From Sulfobacillus thermosulfidooxidans DSM 9293 (lineage in GTDB: Bacteria; Bacillota; Sulfobacillia; Sulfobacillales; Sulfobacillaceae): a stretch of DNA of 64,000 nt. Both the position numbers and the translations under genes were made by a program. This document shows positions 17,030-26,306 of this stretch, piece after piece. Location of the stretch: positions 1,783,819 through 1,847,818 of the forward strand of contig NZ_FWWY01000001.1 in the NCBI RefSeq assembly GCF_900176145.1, written 5' to 3'. The notes beneath the pieces were generated by a model, which did no database searches, was not told where the DNA came from, and saw only the letters and a program-made list of their open reading frames with translations. The stretch's first letter is position 1; each line of letters starts with the position of its first letter.

Positions 17030-19021
17030 ATGGCAGAAACGATTGTCACCGTAGGGATTGATATAGGAGGCACTTTTACCGATTTTTGGGTTTTTGATGG
17101 GCAGAAAATTAGGCAGCATAAAGTTTTGTCAACCCCTGGTAACCCCGAGAAGGCCGTTTTGCAAGGTCTAAAAGAACTTGAGATTTTACAGCTAGCCCTT
17201 ATTATTCATGGGTCGACCATTGCTACCAATGCCTTTTTGGAGCGTAAAGGTGCCAAAGTGGCTTTAGTGACGACCCGAGGATTTGAAGATGTGTTAGAGA
17301 TCGGCCGACAAAATCGCATTGGCATTTATGATCTACACGTAAAAAAACCTGATGTGCTCGTGCCTCAAGAAGGCCGTTTTGGTGTAACGGAGCGCATGGA
17401 CTGGCAAGGTCAACCTCTTGTTCCTTTAACACAGGAAGAGATAGAGAAATTAGGGAAGAGGCTTCAGAGCTATAATCCTGAAGCCATTGCCATCGTATTT
17501 CTTCATAGCTATGTCAATGGGGTTCACGAAGAGCACGTCGTGACGTCGTTACGGCAACAGTATCCTTATGTGTTTGCCTCTTCGCATGTGAATCCTGAGC
17601 ACCGGGAGTATGAACGAACCAGTACAACTGTCATTTCAGCCTACGTCGCTCCGGTCGTTTCCCGTTATTTAGAACAGTTGTCCGAGACCTTGGGCTCATC
17701 ATTGCGTGTTATGTCTTCGGCCGGAGGATATATGTCGGCTAAACGCATCATAGAACAACCCGCTGCAATGATGCTATCGGGCCCCGCAGGAGGTGTCGTG
17801 GCAAGTTTTGAACTGGCACGGGCTCTTGGATATGAGCGCATTGTCACTTTCGATATGGGAGGGACCAGTACGGATGTGGCCATGATTCAGGGGCGCATTC
17901 CGATAACGCGGGATATGGAATTTGATCACCTTCCCTTGCGCTCGCCTATGGTGGACATTCACACGGTAGGGGCTGGAGGGGGATCTATGGCCTCGTTTGA
18001 TCGCGGGGGCAATCTTCGAGTAGGACCGCAGTCGGCAGGGTCTTTTCCGGGGCCTGCGTGCTATGGCCAAGGCGGAATGACGGTAACGGTTACGGATGCC
18101 AATTTTCTTTTAGGACGATTAGATCAAGACAATTTTCTCGGCGGCAAGATGATACTGGATCGAAACGCTACGCACCAGGCCTTTCAAACATTGATAGATC
18201 AAGGTCTAAAACATGGAGTAGAAATGACCGATGTTGCATTGGCCGAAGGGATTATAGAAGTTGTGAACGCGGCTATGGCCCGGGCTATACGGCGGGTGAC
18301 TGCTATGAAGGGTGTCGATCCTGCACAATTTGTACTATTAAGTTTTGGAGGAGCTGGGGGGCTTCATGCTGCAGATCTCGCAGCCATGCTGGGAATCCAA
18401 GAAGTATTAATTCCTCCTGACGCAGGAACCTTTAGTGCTCAAGGTTTAGCCCGTTCTCAGGCGTATGCGGATGCGCTGGCGAGCGTTTTGAAACCCACTC
18501 ATGACCTCACTTTGGAATATATTCAAGATCTTCTAGAAAAACTCGCGGATAAAACGGTGAAGCAATTGGCAGATGATGGACACCGGGCTGAGAGCATTAC
18601 GTCTTTCTATCATCTTGATTTACGCTACCAGGGCGAATCTTATGAGATTTTAACCCCGTGGCAAGGAACATTGAAAGACACGGTCGATATGTTTCACCAA
18701 TTACATGAGCAGTATTATTTGCATAAAGAATTGTTGACACCTGTAGAATGTGTGAACCTTTATGTGCGGTCGATTGCCGAAATGCGCACGATTCCCCTTC
18801 CTTTATGGCAGAATTCCGCCGCTGCTAAGCCGTTTGCCCATCGCCCCATGGTATTTAAGGGGGAATCCCTGTCGACTCCTTGTTATCGTCGGGAGGAATT
18901 ATCGGCGGACCAACGTATTTTCGGGCCAGCTCTCGTTATTGAGCCTGCGTCGACGATTCTCATTCCTCCCCATTATCAAGCGACAGTGGACCATTACGGC
19001 ATTATTCATATAACGCAATGA
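17030..19021 (+). CDS. hyuA: Hydantoinase/oxoprolinase subunit A (HyuA family)
   Basis: This 663-residue protein has the two-part actin-like ATPase fold of HyuA: GIDIGGTFTDFWVFD near the start, HGSTIATNAFLERKGAKVAL, and FDMGGTSTDVAMIQG in the second half, plus VGAGGGSMASFDRGG and the C-terminal beta domain. The family includes N-methylhydantoinase A, 5-oxoprolinase and acetone carboxylase beta subunits, which use ATP to activate and open a cyclic amide or a carbonyl. The partner HyuB starts 3 bp after the stop. The exact substrate cannot be read from sequence. Confidence 0.92.
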   Translation: MAETIVTVGIDIGGTFTDFWVFDGQKIRQHKVLSTPGNPEKAVLQGLKELEILQLALIIHGSTIATNAFLERKGAKVALVTTRGFEDVLEIGRQNRIGIYDLHVKKPDVLVPQEGRFGVTERMDWQGQPLVPLTQEEIEKLGKRLQSYNPEAIAIVFLHSYVNGVHEEHVVTSLRQQYPYVFASSHVNPEHREYERTSTTVISAYVAPVVSRYLEQLSETLGSSLRVMSSAGGYMSAKRIIEQPAAMMLSGPAGGVVASFELARALGYERIVTFDMGGTSTDVAMIQGRIPITRDMEFDHLPLRSPMVDIHTVGAGGGSMASFDRGGNLRVGPQSAGSFPGPACYGQGGMTVTVTDANFLLGRLDQDNFLGGKMILDRNATHQAFQTLIDQGLKHGVEMTDVALAEGIIEVVNAAMARAIRRVTAMKGVDPAQFVLLSFGGAGGLHAADLAAMLGIQEVLIPPDAGTFSAQGLARSQAYADALASVLKPTHDLTLEYIQDLLEKLADKTVKQLADDGHRAESITSFYHLDLRYQGESYEILTPWQGTLKDTVDMFHQLHEQYYLHKELLTPVECVNLYVRSIAEMRTIPLPLWQNSAAAKPFAHRPMVFKGESLSTPCYRREELSADQRIFGPALVIEPASTILIPPHYQATVDHYGIIHITQ

Positions 19022-19024
19022 GGG

Positions 19025-20611
19025 ATGATCACTGTGAATGCGGTAAAGCTGGAAGTCTTTAAACATTTATTTCAAGCGGTAGCTGAAGAAATGGGAGAAA
19101 CCTTAAGACGAACGTCTCATAGCCCGAATATTAAGGAACGACGTGATTATTCGTGTGCAATTTTTGACGCTGATGGAAAGACCATTGCGCAAGCTGAACA
19201 CATGCCTGTGCATTTAGGGTCCATGCCGCAAAGTGTGGCAGAAGCCTTAAAGCAGTTTACATTGCAGCCCGGTGATGCGGTCATTTTAAATGACCCTTAT
19301 CATGGCGGAACACATTTACCTGATATTACCGTAGTTGAAGGCGTTTTTGTTGATGGACATGAGGATGCTGTCTTCTATGTGGCCAACCGCGCCCACCATG
19401 CGGATGTGGGCGGAATAAGTCCAGGAAGCCTTCCCATTGCGACCGAAATGTTCCAAGAAGGGCTTATTATTCCGCCAATTTTGTTAAAACAACAAGGTGT
19501 AATGAATGATGGTGTGCTTCAACTTATCTTGCGTAATGTTCGCACACCGGAAGAGAGATTGAGCGATTTATCGGCACAATTGGCAGCTAACCGTGTGGGG
19601 ATTAGGCGGTTGTTGTCTTATGTTCGTGATCATGGATTACAGACAGTTACAGCGTACGCTCGAGGACTTCAAGACTATGCAGAACGCGTCACGCGAAGTC
19701 TTATTGAGGATATTCCTGATGGAACTTACCGTTATGAAGATTTTTTAGACGATGACGGTCAAGGCACTCACCATATTCCGATCCGTGTAACCATCGAGAT
19801 TAATAAAGACCATGCGACAGTCGATTTTTCCGATAGCGCGGGTCAGGTGGCTGGCAGTGTAAACGCAGTTCGAGCTATTACGGTTAGTGCTACGTTTTAT
19901 GCGTTCCGGGCGGTTGTGGACGAAGAGATTCCAAGCAATGAAGGAGGCTTTCGCCCTCTCACCATTATTACGAGGCCAGGAACGATTGTTGATGCCACCA
20001 TGCCTGCCGCTGTGGCTGGTGGCAATGTTGAAACCAGTCAGCGTATTGTTGACGTCGTATTGGGAGCTTTAGCTCAAGCCCTACCCCGAAAGATTCCGGC
20101 CGCGGGACAAGGCACTATGAATAATCTGACTTTAGGAGGTGTGGATCAACGCGATATCAGTCATCCCCGTGCTGTTGCCTATTATGAAACCATTGGTGGT
20201 GGTGCCGGTGCAGGTCCTACTTGGGACGGGGTCAGTGGTGTCCATGTTCATATGAGTAATACGATGAATACACCGATCGAAGCATTAGAACGGGAACTCC
20301 CCTTGCGTGTACGGCGGTATCAAATTTCGCGGAAGAGTGGAGGCGTAGGAAAATTCAAGGGTGGAGACGGGATCATTCGCACCTACGAATTTCTCTGCCC
20401 AATGACTGTAACGTTACTGAGTGAACGCAGGGAGCAAGGACCATACGGATTAGCGGGTGGAGAAGCGGGCAAACCCGGAGAAGCATGGTTGACCACAATT
20501 CATAGCAAGACCTCTACTAAACTGCCAGGAAAATGGCACGGAACAGTACACACAGGAGACGTGTTGGAGATTCGGACGCCCGGCGGGGGAGGATGGGGGA
20601 AGAAGGACTAA
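19025..20611 (+). CDS. hyuB: Hydantoinase/oxoprolinase subunit B (HyuB family)
   Basis: This 528-residue protein is the B subunit that pairs with HyuA. Typical segments are FQAVAEEMGETLRRTSHSPN, RRDYSCAIFDADG, AEHMPVHLGSMPQSV, LNDPYHGGTHLPDI, NRAHHADVGG and the Gly-rich ending TPGGGGWG. The DPYHGGTHLPD and HHADVGG motifs contain likely metal or catalytic ligands. ATG 19025 follows the hyuA stop by 3 bp, so translation is probably coupled. It could act in ATP-dependent hydrolysis of a hydantoin or of 5-oxoproline. Confidence 0.93.
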   Translation: MITVNAVKLEVFKHLFQAVAEEMGETLRRTSHSPNIKERRDYSCAIFDADGKTIAQAEHMPVHLGSMPQSVAEALKQFTLQPGDAVILNDPYHGGTHLPDITVVEGVFVDGHEDAVFYVANRAHHADVGGISPGSLPIATEMFQEGLIIPPILLKQQGVMNDGVLQLILRNVRTPEERLSDLSAQLAANRVGIRRLLSYVRDHGLQTVTAYARGLQDYAERVTRSLIEDIPDGTYRYEDFLDDDGQGTHHIPIRVTIEINKDHATVDFSDSAGQVAGSVNAVRAITVSATFYAFRAVVDEEIPSNEGGFRPLTIITRPGTIVDATMPAAVAGGNVETSQRIVDVVLGALAQALPRKIPAAGQGTMNNLTLGGVDQRDISHPRAVAYYETIGGGAGAGPTWDGVSGVHVHMSNTMNTPIEALERELPLRVRRYQISRKSGGVGKFKGGDGIIRTYEFLCPMTVTLLSERREQGPYGLAGGEAGKPGEAWLTTIHSKTSTKLPGKWHGTVHTGDVLEIRTPGGGGWGKKD

Positions 20612-20748
20612 AATAACGAATATCTTTGTTTCGATTGCTACGATAATTTGATAATTTTGGGAAAACTTTTTATGAACATAACGGTTAGGATAAATGTAAC
20701 CTTCCTATTTCGTTGTATCTGTGCATTACCATCTGGAGGAATAACACT

Positions 20749-22263
20749 GTGGCGACCACTATGAATTTGAAAGATTTGTTAGAAAACGGCCACGATCAAG
20801 ATATTCAATTACTAACCCGAAAACCAGTCAATTTAATCCGGCCTGTCTCCGATGTTCGCCTATTATTGGATTTCTCCATACAGAATATACACGAGGCGCA
20901 TATTTTATGGATTGTACCTAGCGTGATGAAGTCGACGGTTCTCTGGGATAGTTTGTTATTACAGATTGCCAGTAATAATGGAGCAGGGATGATAATCCCT
21001 CCAGGTCAGATTTCCGAAGCGACTATTCTATTGGCTGAACGGCTTTCTATTCCGATATTTACGGTGCCTTTATCAAAGATGGATTATGTTGTCCATTTTA
21101 TTTGGTCCCGGCTTGCTCAAAAAGAGATGCTCCGATTACATTGTGATCTTGAAAAAATTAAGGAGATTACCTCCCTATGGGAAATGGCGAAAACAACCAA
21201 TGATTTCATCAAAGAACTCTCTCGTCTAGGAATTTTTGTTCGAATAAATAATTCCGGTGAGTCGAAGAACCTTTTGTCGGATTTCAAGGATGAGATGACC
21301 ATGTCCATAACATGGGGACGAGGACGTGGTGTACAAATTCAGACAGCACCCGGCATTTCTTTGTCGGTTCTTCAACATATTCGGTTATTAGCTGGTATTC
21401 TTTTAGATCGTGAAGCTGGTGAGATAGAATCGGAGCTGCGTCATCGATCGGAATTTTTATTAGAGCTCCTTGTTGATCCGCGAATACCGACGGGCTCATT
21501 GATTCATGCTGCTAAACAATTTCAGTTGGATTTAGGTCGTTATCACACCGTTGTATTATGGGATCTCGATTCGTTTCGAGACTTTATTAAACAAGGTATC
21601 CCAGAATCGTCTGTGCTACGATTAAAATCACAACTTTTTCAACAAATCGAAAGGGAGGCTCGTCTGATTTTTGGTCATGGACTGGTGCTTCCCCATTCTG
21701 ATGAGTTTGTCTTGATTGTTGAATCGCCAGAAGCGTTAAATGCACTGAATGTTATGCAAGGAATGTCTTATGTACATGAAGCATTGAGACCGATTTTACA
21801 TCGATTTCATGTCCCTGGAATAACAGCTGGCGTTGGCTTTTCCTATAATGGAGTTCAAGGAATGCGCAAAAGTTTCGAAGAGGCTCATGAAGCATTGGTA
21901 GTCGGGCGGTCACGTCACGGATTTGGATCCATTACTCATTTCAAAGATATTGGAATCGAACGGTTTTTATATGGTTGGATAGATTCTCCCCGATCTAAAT
22001 CATTATCTGAAGATTTCCTGAAACCATTATTGAATGAACCAAATGCTCAAGAATTACTAGAAACCTTGGAAATATATATGGAAAGTCGAGGTCGTTTATC
22101 GGTTGCTGCTGCTCAATTAAAAATCCACAGGAATTCTCTCCGCTATCGCCTGGATCGTATAAGTCATCTACTCCATGTCGACGTGGATGATTCAACTACC
22201 CAACTCGTTCTTCAGCTCGCTTTGAAAGCGTTAAATATGGAAAACAAACTGCACAAAAAATAA
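20749..22263 (+). CDS. PucR-family transcriptional regulator
   Basis: The 504-residue protein has the PucR architecture: an N-terminal PucR domain (DLLENGHDQDIQLLTRKP), a middle GGDEF-like degenerate region, and a C-terminal PucR/CdaR helix-turn-helix (LSVAAAQLKIHRNSLRYRLD). PucR controls purine degradation genes in Bacillus. Its position between two NCS1/hyu gene sets suggests it controls one or both. GTG 20749 has GGAGGA upstream; the frame is open to 20713, but that start has no site. The 3' end of the gene forms one arm of an inverted repeat that spans the stop codon. Confidence 0.88.
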   Translation: MATTMNLKDLLENGHDQDIQLLTRKPVNLIRPVSDVRLLLDFSIQNIHEAHILWIVPSVMKSTVLWDSLLLQIASNNGAGMIIPPGQISEATILLAERLSIPIFTVPLSKMDYVVHFIWSRLAQKEMLRLHCDLEKIKEITSLWEMAKTTNDFIKELSRLGIFVRINNSGESKNLLSDFKDEMTMSITWGRGRGVQIQTAPGISLSVLQHIRLLAGILLDREAGEIESELRHRSEFLLELLVDPRIPTGSLIHAAKQFQLDLGRYHTVVLWDLDSFRDFIKQGIPESSVLRLKSQLFQQIEREARLIFGHGLVLPHSDEFVLIVESPEALNALNVMQGMSYVHEALRPILHRFHVPGITAGVGFSYNGVQGMRKSFEEAHEALVVGRSRHGFGSITHFKDIGIERFLYGWIDSPRSKSLSEDFLKPLLNEPNAQELLETLEIYMESRGRLSVAAAQLKIHRNSLRYRLDRISHLLHVDVDDSTTQLVLQLALKALNMENKLHKK

Positions 22264-22285
22264 AAATGTTGTTCGTGCAGTTTGT
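22244..22285. promoter_or_regulatory. 11-bp inverted repeat across the pucR stop codon
   Basis: ACAAACTGCAC at 22244-22254 is exactly complementary to GTGCAGTTTGT at 22275-22285, with a 20-base A/T-rich loop. No T-run follows. It could be an operator for the downstream permease operon, or a weak terminator or attenuator. Confidence 0.5.
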
Positions 22286-22363
22286 CGAATGAATCCTCCT
22301 GTTTTTTCTCGAATTCATGGTTGTCTCACAAATTGTAATCATTCGAGATCGGGAGGGATTTAT

Positions 22364-23665
22364 ATGGCACAAGGAGAAGATTTTCCACTTTCGCGGGTTC
22401 CGCAGAATGCACGGTACGGATGGGTTTCTGTTGCCGTAATGCGGTTTGGTCAACTATCTGCATTATCACAGTTTTTGTTGGGAGCAACCTTAGGATATGG
22501 CATGTCGTTTTGGTCCGCTTTTTGGGCCTTAACGCTGGGTGCTGTTGTGCTTGAAATTGTGTCGATTGTAGTAGGAATTGCTGGACAGCGGGAGGGCTTG
22601 TCGACATCTTTACTAGCACGATGGTCTGGATTTGGTCGTTATGGTTCTGCTGTCGTCGGTTTAGTTATTGCAGTCGGACTTGTTGGTTGGTTTGGTATCC
22701 AAAATGCCGTTTTCGCACAAGGATTAGTTCAACTCATTGGTATCTTACCAGAATGGCTCTGGTCAATAATTGCAGGAGTTGCTGTTATTATTATTGTGAC
22801 ATATGGATTCTTATCCATGGGATGGACCGCATATATTGCTGTTCCTCTTTTTTTGCTATTGGCGGCATGGTCGACAATTTCGGGCCTTAGCCATCACCAT
22901 TTACATCATCTTATCACTATGGCTCCGCCTGGCCATCTATTGTCTTTAGCACAAGGGACTACATTGGTTGCTGGCGGTTTTATTATTGGCGCGGTGATTA
23001 CTCCGGATATGACTCGATTTAATCGAAATCCGCAAGATGTCATCAAGCAAACGATTGTTGGGATTACGTTAGGCGAGTATGTAATAGGCTTGGTCGGTGT
23101 TTTGCTAGCTCATGCTGTGCGTAGTGAGAATGTCGTGCATATAATCTACTCGACGTCAGGTTTACTGGGAACCATTATTTTGATTACCGCCACGTTAAAA
23201 ATCAATGATTGGAACCTATACTCGTCCAGTCTTGGCATCGTGAACTTAATGGATACGGTATTCGGTTTCAAGATATCGCGAATTTCCACTACGTGGATCA
23301 TAGGCGGACTGGGAACCTTTTTGGCAGCTATAGGTATCCTGCAACACTTCATAGGGTTTTTAACCGTTTTGGGTGTAACTATTCCTCCAATATCTGGAAT
23401 CATGCTTAGTGATTACTGGATTCTAAAACGTCATCGGCACATTCTCGATGTAACACGGGCTCAAGGTGCCTTGCCTCGAAGTGTGGAAGGCGGAAATTGG
23501 CCTATGGTGGTGTCATGGATTGCAGCATCACTTATCGGATATTTTGTACCGTGGGGCATTGGTTCCATTAATGCATTGATTTCAGCGATTGTCTTATATG
23601 CATTGCTTGTGAAAATAAGTCCACGTTCAATCAAAAATCCGACTTTGGCAGGTGAGAGTCTTTGA
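22364..23665 (+). CDS. NCS1-family cytosine/purine permease-like transporter
   Basis: This 433-residue protein has about twelve membrane segments and resembles CodB-type cytosine permeases: RVPQNARYGWVSVAVMRFGQ at the start, then GWFGIQNAVFAQ and DMTRFNRNPQDV, both typical motifs. It probably imports a nucleobase or a related cyclic amide by cation symport. It lacks the Cys-rich tail of the other NCS1 protein at 14591. ATG 22364 has CGGGAGGG upstream. Its stop overlaps the TTG start of the DUF917 gene, so the genes are translationally coupled. Confidence 0.87.
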   Translation: MAQGEDFPLSRVPQNARYGWVSVAVMRFGQLSALSQFLLGATLGYGMSFWSAFWALTLGAVVLEIVSIVVGIAGQREGLSTSLLARWSGFGRYGSAVVGLVIAVGLVGWFGIQNAVFAQGLVQLIGILPEWLWSIIAGVAVIIIVTYGFLSMGWTAYIAVPLFLLLAAWSTISGLSHHHLHHLITMAPPGHLLSLAQGTTLVAGGFIIGAVITPDMTRFNRNPQDVIKQTIVGITLGEYVIGLVGVLLAHAVRSENVVHIIYSTSGLLGTIILITATLKINDWNLYSSSLGIVNLMDTVFGFKISRISTTWIIGGLGTFLAAIGILQHFIGFLTVLGVTIPPISGIMLSDYWILKRHRHILDVTRAQGALPRSVEGGNWPMVVSWIAASLIGYFVPWGIGSINALISAIVLYALLVKISPRSIKNPTLAGESL

Positions 23666-24738
23666 AATGGCTAACGGGAAGTGATTTAGACGCCTTAGCA
23701 TTAGGAGCAACGTTTTTGGGAACAGGAGGCGGAGGAGATCCATATATTGGGCGGTTGATGGCTGAAGCGGCCATCCGACGATTTGGAGATGTTCAATTGG
23801 TAGATATTGATGAACTTCCCGAAGATGGACTAGTAGTTCCTGCCGCCATGATGGGAGCTCCTACGGTGATGGTGGAGAAAATTCCTAGTGGAAAAGAAGT
23901 AAAAACTGCTGTAAACCGCTTAGAAACCATTTTAGGTCGCAAAGCTGTCGCAATTATGACGATTGAAGCCGGCGGTATTAATTCTATGATTCCTTTAGCC
24001 GTAGCTGCTGAAATGGCACTGCCTATTATTGACGGAGACAGCATGGGGCGAGCTTTTCCCGAATTGCAAATGACCTCTTTGCATATCCATGAAGTTTCGG
24101 CGACTCCGATGGTCATCGTCGATGAAAAAGGCAATAATCTCGTCATAGACGCAATAGATAACCCATGGACTGAACGGTTGGCCCGGAGTACCACCATTGC
24201 GATGGGAGGTTCGGCCATCATTGCACTTTATCCCGTGACGGTGAACCAAGCCAGACAGGCATTGGTTCGCAATACTATCTCTAAAGCCACTCGTATTGGC
24301 CATTTGCTTCAAGATTCTACATTAGATATCGATCAAAAGCTCAGAATTCTTGCGGCCTCTTACGAGGCTCATGAATTTTTCCAAGGAAAAGTGGTTGATG
24401 TATTGCGACGGAGCGCAGATGGCTTTGCGCGTGGGACAATGACAGCCACGGGAATGCATCAATACGAAGGAGATATTCTTCGGATAGAATTTCAAAACGA
24501 AAATTTATTAGCCATGCAAAATGGCGTTGTGGTGACAACTGTACCCGATTTGATCTGTGTTTTGGATAGTGAAACATTAAGACCCATTACAACAGAAATG
24601 TTGACTTATGGTCAACGTATCAGAGTGTTGGGGATGCCAGCGGAATCGGTCTGGCATACATCAAAAGGGTTGGAAACCGTCGGTCCACGCTACTTTGGAT
24701 ATGATTTTGATTATATTCCCTTTAGGAGGTCATTATGA
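23662..24738 (+). CDS. DUF917 protein (S-methyl thiohydantoin desulfurase-like), copy 1
   Basis: This 358-residue protein matches the DUF917 family over its length: FLGTGGGGDPYIGRLMAEAA, MMGAPTVMVEK, IEAGGINSMIPLAVAAEM, DGDSMGRAFPELQM, and FQNENLLAMQNG. A relative was characterised as S-methyl thiohydantoin desulfurase in ergothioneine breakdown, so the family likely acts on hydantoin-like rings. The TTG start overlaps the permease stop, and the stop overlaps the start of a HyuA-family gene (ATGA). A second DUF917 protein follows that gene. Confidence 0.87.
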   Translation: MKWLTGSDLDALALGATFLGTGGGGDPYIGRLMAEAAIRRFGDVQLVDIDELPEDGLVVPAAMMGAPTVMVEKIPSGKEVKTAVNRLETILGRKAVAIMTIEAGGINSMIPLAVAAEMALPIIDGDSMGRAFPELQMTSLHIHEVSATPMVIVDEKGNNLVIDAIDNPWTERLARSTTIAMGGSAIIALYPVTVNQARQALVRNTISKATRIGHLLQDSTLDIDQKLRILAASYEAHEFFQGKVVDVLRRSADGFARGTMTATGMHQYEGDILRIEFQNENLLAMQNGVVVTTVPDLICVLDSETLRPITTEMLTYGQRIRVLGMPAESVWHTSKGLETVGPRYFGYDFDYIPFRRSL

Positions 24739-26306
24739 AATTTCGCTTAGGCATTGACGTTGGAGGAACCAATACCGACGCCGTTATTCTTGATGAGAAC
24801 GATAAAATTATCGCAAAGGCGAAACGACCCGTGACAGACGATGTTGTGTCATCGATTAAATGCGCTGTAGAAGACATATTGAATCAGTCGAAAATTCAAC
24901 CCACGCTTATCACTCATGCTATGCTCGGGACAACCCAAGTTACTAATGCAATAATTGAAAGACGGCGTCTCAATAAAGTGGGATTGATCCGTATTGGCGC
25001 GCCTGCTACTCAAGCAATTCCTCCTCTTACGGGATGGCCAGAAGATCTTAAGGATGTTGTTCAGAGTGCTACAACCTTAGTTAAGGGAGGGCACGAATTC
25101 GACGGGCGATTAATTTCAACGTTGGATAAGGATGGCATTAGAAAATTTCTTGATCAATATGCCTACAAAATTTCGGCTGTAGCAGTGACATCGGTTTTTT
25201 CTCCAGTGAATGCTGATCATGAGCAATGGGTTTACGAACTCATCGCCCGGGATTATCCTCATTTATCAACATCACTATCTCATGAAATCGGTTCCATTGG
25301 ATTGTTAGAACGAGAAAATGCCACTGTGTTGAATGCTGCAGTGACTGAGGTGGCCCGTCACGCCGCTTCAGCATTTGCGCAAGCTCTTGCAACTTTGGGT
25401 ATTTCTGCCGAATTATTCTTGGCACAAAATGATGGAACATTAATGGCTATGGATTATGCTCTTCGGTTTCCCATATTGACCGTCGCCTGTGGTCCAACGA
25501 ATTCCATGCGGGGAGCCGCGTATTTGTCCCATGTTAATGATGCTGTCATTATTGATGTTGGAGGGACTTCGTCGGATATTGGTGTCATTCAAGGAGGATT
25601 TCCGAGGCAATCCGCTATGGCGGTAGAAGTTGGGGGCGTACGCACCAATTTTCGGATGCCTGATTTGATTGCGCTTGGATTGGGTGGGGGATCCCGCATC
25701 CGTCAATTACCTGATGGCGCTGTTCGCGTCGGACCGGATAGCGTAGGTTACCGCATTATTGAAGAAGGCCTTGTGTTTGGGGGAGATATTCCAACGTTGA
25801 CTGATGTTGCAGTATTTGAAGGGAAAGCTCACGTCGGAACGCAGTTCCCTAATATTTCTCCTGCTCTAAGTCACAAAGCATATGAGATTGCTATTCACAT
25901 GATTGAGGAAGGAATTGACCGAATTAAAACTAACTCCGCACCTATTCCCCTGATTGCAGTAGGAGGAGGCAGTGCGCTGTTGCCTGATAGATTAGAAGGA
26001 GTATCTGAAGTCATTCGTCCAGCTAATTATGACGTTGCTAATGCTATTGGGGCAGCAATTGCGCAAGTGTCAGGACGAGTTGATCGCATTTATAGCATGG
26101 CAGGTAGGAAACGAGAAGATGTTTTGGCGGAAGCGGAAGCGCAGGCGCGTGCTGAAGCCGTACGGGCAGGCGCGGATCCCGGTTCCCTTGAATTAGTCGA
26201 AGTTGAAGAAATCCCCTTGGCTTATCTGCCATCTAATGCTTCTCGGGTGCGTGTTGTTGTGGCTGGACGGTTAGGAGGGCAAAAATCAGATGAGCTGGAT
26301 GCTTGA
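24735..26306 (+). CDS. Short HyuA-family hydantoinase/oxoprolinase
   Basis: This 523-residue protein is a shorter HyuA: LGIDVGGTNTDAVILDENDK at the start, GTTQVTNAIIERRRLNKVGL, ACGPTNSMRGAAYLS, and IDVGGTSSDIGVIQGGFPRQ in the second half. It lacks the long C-terminal domain of full HyuA proteins such as that at 17030, and has no HyuB partner nearby. The C-terminus has an Ala/Glu-rich helix (EAEAQARAEAVRAGADPGSL). It overlaps DUF917 genes on both sides (4 bp and 17 bp), so the three products are probably made in fixed ratio and may act as a complex. Confidence 0.88.
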   Translation: MKFRLGIDVGGTNTDAVILDENDKIIAKAKRPVTDDVVSSIKCAVEDILNQSKIQPTLITHAMLGTTQVTNAIIERRRLNKVGLIRIGAPATQAIPPLTGWPEDLKDVVQSATTLVKGGHEFDGRLISTLDKDGIRKFLDQYAYKISAVAVTSVFSPVNADHEQWVYELIARDYPHLSTSLSHEIGSIGLLERENATVLNAAVTEVARHAASAFAQALATLGISAELFLAQNDGTLMAMDYALRFPILTVACGPTNSMRGAAYLSHVNDAVIIDVGGTSSDIGVIQGGFPRQSAMAVEVGGVRTNFRMPDLIALGLGGGSRIRQLPDGAVRVGPDSVGYRIIEEGLVFGGDIPTLTDVAVFEGKAHVGTQFPNISPALSHKAYEIAIHMIEEGIDRIKTNSAPIPLIAVGGGSALLPDRLEGVSEVIRPANYDVANAIGAAIAQVSGRVDRIYSMAGRKREDVLAEAEAQARAEAVRAGADPGSLELVEVEEIPLAYLPSNASRVRVVVAGRLGGQKSDELDA

